From the NCBI GenBank assembly GCA_033085395.1, contig JANQBS010000169.1:1-64000 (forward strand): DNA of 64,000 nt. Reading direction: 5' to 3'. The notes below the pieces were generated by a model that worked only from the letters and a program-made list of their open reading frames with translations, was not told the DNA's origin and made no database searches. This stretch comes from Xanthoparmelia taractica. Taxonomy: Eukaryota; Ascomycota; Lecanoromycetes; Lecanorales; Parmeliaceae. Positions 56,088 to 64,000 of the stretch are shown piece by piece. The translations under genes were made by a program, and so were the position numbers. Within the stretch, counting starts at the first letter, position 1, and each line of letters opens with the position of its first letter.

Positions 56088-56493
56088 CCGGCTGGGACGG
56101 ATCTGAATCCTGGAGTTGCTGCAAAGGCTGGGAACTGTGACAACTCGGAAAGAGAGACCTCTTGGGTGTTATTGCATCAAGTTGTCCTTGTTCTTGGCGT
56201 TCTCGGCAAGATGATGTCGTCGGGCCCTGTGAAGATGTGAAGCGTTTCCTTTCCGTCTCATGCTAGCGATATTCCCTTTTAGGCCAGGACTGCAATAAAG
56301 AATTCACACAACCACTTTCCTCCTCTACCTTTTAAACACACCCCAAGACTCTTCAGTTTCTTGCTTCCACCACTCCTCCCCTCATCATCAACGGTACATA
56401 TACTACCTCTACATCAGAACCTCCCCTTCTATTCCTATCCGCTTAACCTCACGCTGCACCCAGCAACTCAAAAGCAAACTCACACCACCTGAC
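56088..56493. other. Spacer and promoter of the zinc-finger gene
   Basis: The last 170 bp before 56494 is C/T-rich (CCTCCTCTACC, CCCCTCATCATC), typical of a fungal core promoter or leader. No gene. Confidence 0.45.
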
Positions 56494-57583
56494 ATGGCAC
56501 CCGCGAAGCGCTCCTCTGGCCGCAAACCGAGGCAAACCAAGACAAAGCGAGAACTCAGTCAACTTCAACCCCGATTTATGCTTATGGGAAATAGCAACAG
56601 CGAGGATGTTAAAGTAGGAGGCAGAACAAAAAAGCAGAGAGATGACAGGCCGGCCAACGAAGTACAACGGCTCAACGCGGTCAACGGCAAAGTCGTCCCT
56701 TCCACACTGGGACCTGGGGAGAGACCGCACCAAGGAGAGTGGACTGAGGATAAGACGACCGTCTATGCTTGTTCCATCTGTGGAATGAAGTTTAAACGGA
56801 AATACAACGTTAAATCACACATGCCAGCATGTGTAAAGAGGAATGGGAACCCCAATGGGGCTAAATGGGATGATGCATGGAAGAAGTGAGAAGACCTCAA
56901 AATGGTATCTAACAGGCTAAGCTGACTATAGAACTATCAGTGCCGAAGCCGATGACGAAGGTAATAACGACGACGCCGACAATAACGACAAGAAGGAGGA
57001 GGTGGAGGAGAAGGTGGAGGAGGAAGAGGAGGAGAACGACGACGACGACAACGACGACGCCGCGGAAGCCAGTATAGACTTGCAAGAGAGCGAGTCTAGA
57101 GACCAAAGCGAGGAGCTTGCTATTCCTGACTCGCAACCCGACAGCCCTTTTCGTGAGCATTCTATCACTGGCAACTCCCCGGTTGACTTTCGCTCCGCGT
57201 CCTCGACTCCAGTTCCCCCGTCCTCTTCTCCGGTCCCCCAGTCCTCTCCCCAGTCCTCCCCGAACTTACAGCTTCACGACAACCGTGCTGTCGGATCATT
57301 AGCCGGATATGATCCCAGCCTCCGCTTCGACATTTTGGCCAACGACGGGCTCATTCAAATAGTGGAAGCTTGGGACTTTTTCTACTTCCACCAGCGCTTG
57401 CATCAGGGTGACATGGGGACACATCCCCAACTCGAGAGGGTCATGGAGGAGCTTCAAATTAGGGGCATTGCTCACGAGCATCGATCCTGGATTTCGGGAG
57501 CAATGCATCGAGCATGGACTTTAGAGCTCGAGGGTGTGGATATGAAGTACCAAAGGGTGAAGACGGACCGCTCTGGTTCTTGA
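56494..57583 (+). CDS. C2HC zinc-finger protein with acidic region
   Basis: Exons 56494-56885 and 56932-57583 with a 46-bp intron (GTGAGA donor, GCTGACT branch, TATAG acceptor), giving 347 residues. A basic N-terminus (KRSSGRKPRQTKTKR) could be a nuclear signal. One zinc finger near residues 91-113 reads YACSICGMKFKRKYNVKSHM then PAC, i.e. C-x2-C-x12-H-x4-C, a C2H2-like finger with Cys as last ligand. The second exon begins with a long Glu/Asp/Asn run (EEKVEEEEEENDDDDNDD), then a Ser/Pro segment and a C-terminal helical part (LERVMEELQIRGIAHEH). It is probably a nuclear DNA- or protein-binding factor; target unknown. Both frames are clean. Confidence 0.7.
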
Positions 57584-58546
57584 TGCGTTTGTGAGGTCGA
57601 TAGCTTGCGGTTTCCTTCTGTGGGGTGTTTGTTTGGCAGCGAGAGGTCTAGAGGGTTTGGTGGAAGGTGGTGGCTACTTGATGCAAGTGGCTTTAGTTAG
57701 ATCATGCGTTGAATAGCGGTGCATTTAGTCACCGTTATTAGGGGAACATGTCCCAGCATGGGACTTAGGCTAGTTACCAATGAAGCCTTATCTTCTTCCG
57801 TGGGATCTCCCGGAATGGTTATCCACTTTCTGTTTGTGACCGTTAACCTGTAGGTTTAGAGGTTTAGTTAGCCAGGTCAAGATCTTCCAACCCGGCCTTT
57901 TCTTGTGTGTCGTCCTCCGCTTTCCCTCTTTGGTAACATGCCTTTTTTGCGTGGCAGCACAACCGAGCATCTCACGCTCTTTCTCAAGATCACCTCCCTC
58001 TCTTTTTCCTTTTCCTTCCCTTCTTTCCATTCTCTACCTTTCCACTCCTTTCTTTTCATTTCCCACCTTTTGCTCACCAACCCAACCCTTACCAATGCGT
58101 ACAACGAAGAACGACAGAAAGCATAACATATGCGAAGTTGTGGGGATGAGGCATAGCACGTCAAAGAACGAGGTAAACACGGCTGTCTGCATGCATAGAA
58201 GAGCAGAGAAGAATCTATATGCATGCATGGAAGGGACTGGATATGTCCAACATATTGCGTGGAAGATCTGGGAATTGTGGTCTTCGTCGATGGATATGCT
58301 TTAGGTTTCTGGGGCTGGGTTGGTATCTCTTTTTTTCCAGCAAAAATCAGCAAGAATGGATAGATAGACAATTCGTCCCAGCATCCAGGCGGTCGATGGA
58401 AGGCTAATGACTTTGATATCTAGGATCCGATACTGAAGCCGCTCAGCATTTTCCTGACTCTCATTCCGCACCACTAACTCGCCATGACCAATCCAAATCA
58501 ATCTTCTCTACCTTTTCACCACAATCTCAAAAGTCCGCAGCGCAGT
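57584..58546. other. Intergenic, pyrimidine-rich
   Basis: A C/T-rich stretch at about 57900-58080 produces long but low-complexity frames on both strands, which I reject. No gene supported. Confidence 0.45.
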
Positions 58547-59260
58547 TCAATGCCAGTTGAGATCATGTTTGTGTGAGCAGCATGTACAACTCAAACCCAG
58601 TAGTGCCGGAGAGAACCGCCTCAACTCCCACATCCTCATGTCCTTGTATGCACATTGCTCCACGGGCGTGTAGCTGCAGACGGCCGGGTCTTTCTGCTCG
58701 GTCACTACAAGCCTCTTGCCATTGGACTCGGGCTGCGTGGCCTGATCGAGGTTGAAGCCTTTGTGTAGAGGTTGACTTCCTGCAGCCAAGTAGTCGAGAT
58801 GAGGGATCGAGGGGTCGTAGAGGCCTTTGCAGTAAAAGGCACTGGTGCGGTTGGATACGGTGGTCATAGGGAGAGAGTCGTAGTCTAGAATCGTGGGGAA
58901 ACGGGTTGGTGCCCTGAATTGCGGCGGGCGGGTAATGGTAGAATGGTACGTCGCCTTCGTTGTTGGCTCCACCTGTTTGGTAGCCTGTATAGACTAGGGC
59001 ATCAAGATCGTCTGGGTGCGTCTGGGCAAGGTCAGCGCCGAGGATCGAGCCGGAAGAATGTGGACGAGTCTGAGTTTGGAGCGAAGGAGGATGCCGGCGT
59101 CCCCAGCCTTGATCTGAATGATCAGGGAATGAGCAGCTTCCATTTAGAGTGGTAGCTGCACGTCATAGACTGGGTCTGGATGCGGCTGCATAGCCGTTCC
59201 GGTTCATGGCTTCCGTCGATAAATGTTTCGAACTGCCATAACCCAAGATCCACAATCCTA
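58547..59260 (-). pseudogene. Alpha/beta hydrolase, decayed
   Basis: Minus-strand pieces of a secreted-type fungal alpha/beta hydrolase lie in order but in several frames. HPDPVYDVQLPL is followed by a stop (TAA at 59144-59146), then EAAHSLIIQIKAGDAGILL. HSSGSILGADLAQTHPDDLD (the nucleophile elbow, normally GHS.GS) is at about 59060, then LVYTGYQTGGANNEG. Another frame gives SNRTSAFYCKGLYDPSIPHLDY, KRLVVTEQKDPAVC (acidic member) and HKHDLNWH (catalytic His). At least two frameshifts and one stop separate these blocks. The left boundary is the last clear block; the N-terminus beyond 59260 is not recognised. The substrate of this hydrolase group is not known. Confidence 0.65.
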
Positions 59261-62200
59261 GTATTCTCTTGTATAGGTGCTACCGGCTAGAAGGATTTGC
59301 AGCGAATCCACTTAATGCAAGTCGTGATATTTCCTTATGTGATTCAGGCCGACAACACATCACTGCCAATCCAATACGCAAAATGTGCAAAGACCATCTC
59401 GGGTTTCGAGTGTGCTCGCAACAGGCGAAGGAATGACCTTGTTCAACACAATTGCCTGTACGGTATAATTCACGTTCCTACAAAGGGAGCTACTGCTGTG
59501 GCCGCCTCGTTTCCTAGTCAACGAGGCGGTTGGTATAGCAGAGACGCGAGTATAGAATGAAAGAAACGGCAAGAGTCCGTTCCAAGATGTTGCATCTGAG
59601 CAGCCTTCTAGGAATTATCTTCATGTGATGTTTGGCCCATGGGCGAGAAGCTATGAACTTAAGAGGCACGAAGAAGCAATTCGTGAGCCGCCTGCTATCG
59701 CTGTTGGGGGCACATAGGGCAAAAGATGAGACCATCCACGCGGAAAAGACACGGACATGGAATCAAGAATGCTGAGGCAGAAACAAATAAGGAATGGCAG
59801 TCAAAGCAGCGTTCAGAGATTCCCAAATCCACGAAGAGACGCATTGCCGCATGAAGCCGCAAAGGAAGCAATGAGCGTCAACTAACAAATATCCGCATTT
59901 CGCAGGAAGCTAGGATAGTGGAGTTCTCCATGCGTTCAGCCCTGTGGGTGACAAATGGGTTCCCTGACTTGTCGAGCAAATTTGTAAGCAAGCTGGTTTT
60001 GTATGATGGTATTTAAGTGGCCTTGAACCTAGTTAGCAAACAAAACGGCCCAAGAGTCACGATAGTCAAGATGCTGCTACATCTGGTTAGGCTGCGTTGA
60101 ACCTCGTTTGCCTGGGAAGCAGGTGCGTAAAGCGAGCCAGCTGAGTGTCTATGGCGCTCTCGTAAGATCTCATGGCTCATGGCTTGGTGTAAAAGCCCAG
60201 AACGAACTTGGAGAGTAATTGCAAGGCTAGTGAGAGTTAAGGTGATTGGCCCAGTAGGAAACTGAAACTTGCATGATCTTGGATGGCGAGAAAGTAAATT
60301 TGATATAACTCAGACCTGTTCCCTCCTCCCATCAACGCCAAAGGAAACAAAGTAGGCTTTAATCTAACTGTCCGAGACGATGCTGATCGTATAATGGTAT
60401 CCTTCCAGGCCACCGCATCTATCGCAGAGAATAGCCAAACCTACTGGTAGACTCTTTCTCGTACCAGCTCTGTCCACGGCCCACGCATGTTCTGCCTTGT
60501 CAATTTGCTCGATTGTTGCAATCGTTTTGACATAGGGAATCTGCCTATTACCGGCGAACAGCACTCCTTTATCTTACTCGTGTCGAGGATCCTTCCTTGC
60601 TCGATGTGTAACTGCACGTATCTTCCACGCTCTTGAAACCCTCCCATGGTAGGTACTCTCTTGCATAGCCTTTCGAACGGCCCGCTCCCTTTCAGAGGAT
60701 TCGAAGCCGGTCCCTCTTGATTCGCTTTCCGGCCTTGTCGCAGTCGGCTATGACCGCCCTTTCTTCCTCCTCACCCGGGTCGTAGAGAGCATTTCAACGC
60801 CTTTCAGCATATCGCGTGCTCGAGTGAATGTTGCTGAAGTAGCCAAATGCCGGCGAAAGGCAGTATTTGGAGTGAGACAGTTGAAGGCGTCCGTGGTCTC
60901 CTCCTGCAGGGCCAAATAAACTCGTCCGAAGGGATAACGGTCTCCGGCATTGCGTAGCGAAACGCAAGAAAGGGCGTGCTTTCTTAGGGTCTCTTTTGCC
61001 CAGGGAAGAGAGGACATCGTTCAGGAGCATTGGAGGCCATGGGACATGGTGTGCAGTGAGCGGATCCCATCTGGGCTTGATCTCAAGAGGGTTGCTCTTA
61101 TAAAGGACGGGAAATGCTAATATCTGGGATGGCAGACTAAGACGGAGCCGTGGAAGATGTAAACGTAAATTACGCGTATTGATGAGATAAATACGCGGGA
61201 GCTAATTTAGATCATCTTGGCATTCAGACACTAATGTGTTTCCGCTCCCTAAAGGCAGCTTTCAGGTTTAGTTGACCTTCGCCGCTCCGCAAGGACCATC
61301 TGCCGCTACTGAACATCCAGTTCTAGCGTCCTGGATTGACTGCTGTACGAGTTCCTAAGACCCGCCCGAACTATAGAAAAAAAGCCTTTACGGCTTTCCT
61401 AACAGAACAGGCATACCAAAAATAGACATCGCCGATTTCTAGCAAGATGATTGCTCGAAAGACTGGGGAGTGAGCTTTTTGCAGGAACGGCTGTTCTTTT
61501 GGCTCGCTACAACTCTTCGAGACAGACGAAACGGTTGCGGCGTGCATCACCCCTCGGCCGCTGATTGATTTCGGATAAAATATTGTCTACGCCCCAGAAC
61601 ATTGATCGTTTGGCAACATCAATTTCCTGGAAATAGGTCATATCACGTTGACCACTGTCCGCGCTGACTTGTCTGACGCTGCGATTTGGGATGTCGCACG
61701 GAGTCCAGGGCGAGAATAGCCAGAGAATGAGGAGATATCCCCAAAAGACGGACAGCCTTAAATTCTGGCAACCTATACAAAGACACCCGTGACGCTGTAG
61801 CCACGGATCGTGTATTTTATAGGTACACTGCTAGAGTCTTCAGAGAACATTGGCAGGCTCTTCTTTGGCACGAAGCGAATAGATCCCAGTAGATCTCGAG
61901 TTTGTTACAACCGTCTCGAGATGTTGGTCTACAAGTCGCTTCTCTCAAACCACTAAGTCGTCGCTACGTCACAGTTTCCCAGCCTACTTTCATCTCTTGG
62001 TCACTGAGGTTATATAATCTGCATAATCAAACAGCTTTCGGATCCCCTGGTTGGGGCTCAGGTTGCGCTTTGGCTAGATACCTTGTGTGTCCCGCTGTCT
62101 GCTCATCATCGGCAATATCCGAATCCAAATCTCTTCAAAAGAGAGAAACGTGTACGGGTGCCACCTTAGGCCTTGTCCTTGACGTTTGCCTTCAAGAAGT

Positions 62201-64000
62201 TGGAGGAAGTATTTAGGAAAATAGGCTCCAGATTTTTTGCAGTTAGTGCATCCGTCGCTTGTGGACATTGCAAGAACCCGCCTACCAAAGCCCAAGGATC
62301 TCCTGACCCATCGAACGCAACGTTATTCCTTTGTCAAGCCTGGTACATAAGATCCGCAAGGTAGCGTTATTAGGGATGTGGCACAGTCTCAAAGTCAAGA
62401 GTGTCCAACTGCTAGAGACACAGTTTCCAAGGTCAGTAGCTGAAGGGCAAGACAGGCTTATTCTTGTCGAAAATCTGCCGTGTCACCCAACGACAAATGC
62501 AGAAGGCGTATTGACGAAAGTCTCCTGACAATGCTGCATTTGTCGATCGTCGATGGCTCAGATCTTTGAATCATGGGAACCATGCCGCAGGGCATGCTTT
62601 TCACTCCGGGTACTACTTGTGGTTTCAAATGCGCACCTCGGCCGTTCTCGAAACAGCGGCCTGTTCAGCATGGCTAACCTCGCACAGCTTTTGAAGCGGA
62701 TGCAAAACGCATAGACGACCTTAGGATACTATGGGTCCGACTGCAATATGGGCTATTGTCCGATGCGGTGTCTTCAGTCTGCATCCTGCAAGCGATGTTG
62801 ACTGATCGCATGACCAGTATAACCAAGTCTTGGCTGAGATGTTCATAACTTTTGGAAATGGGAAAAAATTAGGCAAGAGGATAAGAGATGCGACATCGAG
62901 TACGGGATGGCTGTGTCGGCTGAAGTCTTGACTTGGCATTTCCAGCGGTGCTCTTCCAGACTGATTTAGAAGTTATGTAGGGCCCGTCTTGCGCGACGCC
63001 GACCTGAAAGTGGAATCCAGCCTGAGATACTCTCATTGTTTCCAATACTCTGGACATCTTAGTAAATCTACCTTAACTTCATTGGTCCTACCACTTGATT
63101 GCAAAGGCACAGTGGTAACAAGGAGCAGTCCTAGGCCGGCACGGTTGATGAATTCTGGGAGGAAATGGACTGATTTGTCGTATACGATAATATCAAACAG
63201 AACCCGAGTAACGTGCCAAATTGGCCTGAATGTGAGCTTACAACTGTGCCATGTAGGGGCGCATACTTTTCGGTATCTTCCACTCCTAGCAAACGAAAGT
63301 GATAGAAAATGTGCGCTGTGTCGGATAAAGGATCTCGGCATCAACCTAAATTTGCAAGGCGGATTTTGTAGCCCTTCCACTTCAAAGATGGAGATGGCGT
63401 ATTCCGGATTATCAGTCTCATTGTTTCGTACGAAGTCGTCAGAAGTCTAAAGTCCACAGACGCTAAGCCTCGGTTACTTTGACGAGGCTAAAAACGCGAA
63501 ACAAATCTTCACATTCTTTTCTGCGTCACAGAACCCAATTTTTACTCCTTTTGAATGAATCTTAGCCAAAATGTTGGGGCCTCTTCCTTTTCCTAATTAC
63601 GTTTTGTTTCGAGGTGTCATTCATTGATCGTAAGAAGGTCAGCCGGTGATATTTCAAGAGCAGTATTTAGCGACAACAACATGAAGGAAATTGAAGGAGG
63701 TGGTAATTGGACGAGTTCCTGTCCGTCCACGACTACGGTACTGCACAAATTATTGCGGCGGAGACTCAACTGTTGAAGAAACCTGCAATCTCGTATAGCG
63801 TCGATCATTCTCCGTGCCTTGCGGCACGTACCCTTCAGCGTCTCTTGGCAGGCGTCTCCCGCTTTCCGCCCCCAACGCCTACCCCCCCCCCTCACCAATG
63901 ATATTGAAGGCCTTTAGCTAATTGGGGTCCGTCTTACATATCTTGCCTCCCGTTCTGCCTGCCAAGGGACCAACATGCTGCCCATTCGTTTCAAGTTTCA
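59261..64000. other. Gene-poor end of window
   Basis: About 4.7 kb without a confident gene, apart from the weak M20-like fragment listed separately. Frames at 61902-62216, 62989-63450 and 63617-63901 on either strand lack recognisable motifs. Scattered decayed remnants are likely but cannot be named. Confidence 0.45.
60361..60647 (-). pseudogene. Possible M20 peptidase / N-carbamoyl amidase fragment
   Basis: The minus strand reads ERGRYVQLHIEQGRILDTSK, closely resembling the Y.ELHIEQG..L block of M20 carbamoylases and hydantoinase-linked amidases, where the His and Glu lie near the metal site. The next block (LFAGNRQIPYVKTIATIEQI) is in another frame and not obviously M20. Only this one motif supports the call, so it may be coincidence. 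Confidence 0.25.

Noticed and set aside
57877..58371. Open frames on both strands in the pyrimidine-rich spacer
   Set aside because: Low-complexity composition (Glu/Lys/Arg or Ser/Phe/Leu) with no start context or family match.

Overview
The window looks like genomic DNA of a filamentous ascomycete (Pezizomycotina; the class cannot be fixed from sequence alone). Genes carry short 45-70 bp GT-AG introns with CTAAC/CTGAC-like branch sites. They belong to families typical of these fungi: SAT4/rhodopsin-like receptors, DUF3433, DUF3431, 2EXR/F-box-like proteins, short MYND proteins and KP4-like proteins. Genes are sparse, and long intergenic stretches hold microsatellites and pyrimidine tracts. 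No rRNA, tRNA or CRISPR array could be supported.

Layout. 0-0.4 kb: AT-rich mobile-element edge with a perfect 18-bp inverted repeat. 0.8-2.4 kb: a gene joining a fungal STAND-type N-terminus to a SIN3-like PAH domain, broken by a nonsense codon. 3.8-6.4 kb: tandem pair of 2EXR/F-box-like paralogs. 7.8-9.7 kb: two-span membrane protein with coding-like sequence continuing past its stop. 10.7 kb: MYND zinc-finger protein. 14-15.6 kb: a small basic protein and a secreted protein. 18-19.5 kb: six-exon SAT4-type seven-helix receptor with one non-canonical intron. 20.2-21.5 kb: broken old yellow enzyme gene. 22.6-24.4 kb (minus): GABA/choline-type permease. 25.7-27.5 kb (minus): catalase. 28.6-30.2 kb (minus): MFS drug:H+ antiporter. 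31.7-32.5 kb (minus): small secreted protein. 32.5-38.4 kb: gene-poor. 38.4-39.4 kb: DUF3431 protein. 39.4-44.5 kb: gene-poor and rich in simple repeats. 44.5-45.5 kb (minus): secreted GH17 glucanase.

47.8-59.3 kb is a mixed decay zone. A large DUF3433 membrane-protein gene, a NUDIX gene and an alpha/beta-hydrolase gene are all recognisable but carry nonsense codons and frameshifts. A KP4-like secreted protein gene and a C2HC zinc-finger gene lie between them with open frames. The last ~4.7 kb holds no confident gene, only a weak M20/carbamoylase-like fragment.

The intact genes do not form an obvious pathway. Permease, MFS pump, catalase and receptor suggest nutrient uptake, efflux, peroxide defence and sensing. 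There is no polyketide, peptide or terpene backbone enzyme, so I do not call a biosynthetic cluster. Most nonsense codons fit the C-to-T changes of RIP-like mutation (probable CAA to TAA and TGG to TAG), so the edges look like accessory, decaying sequence.
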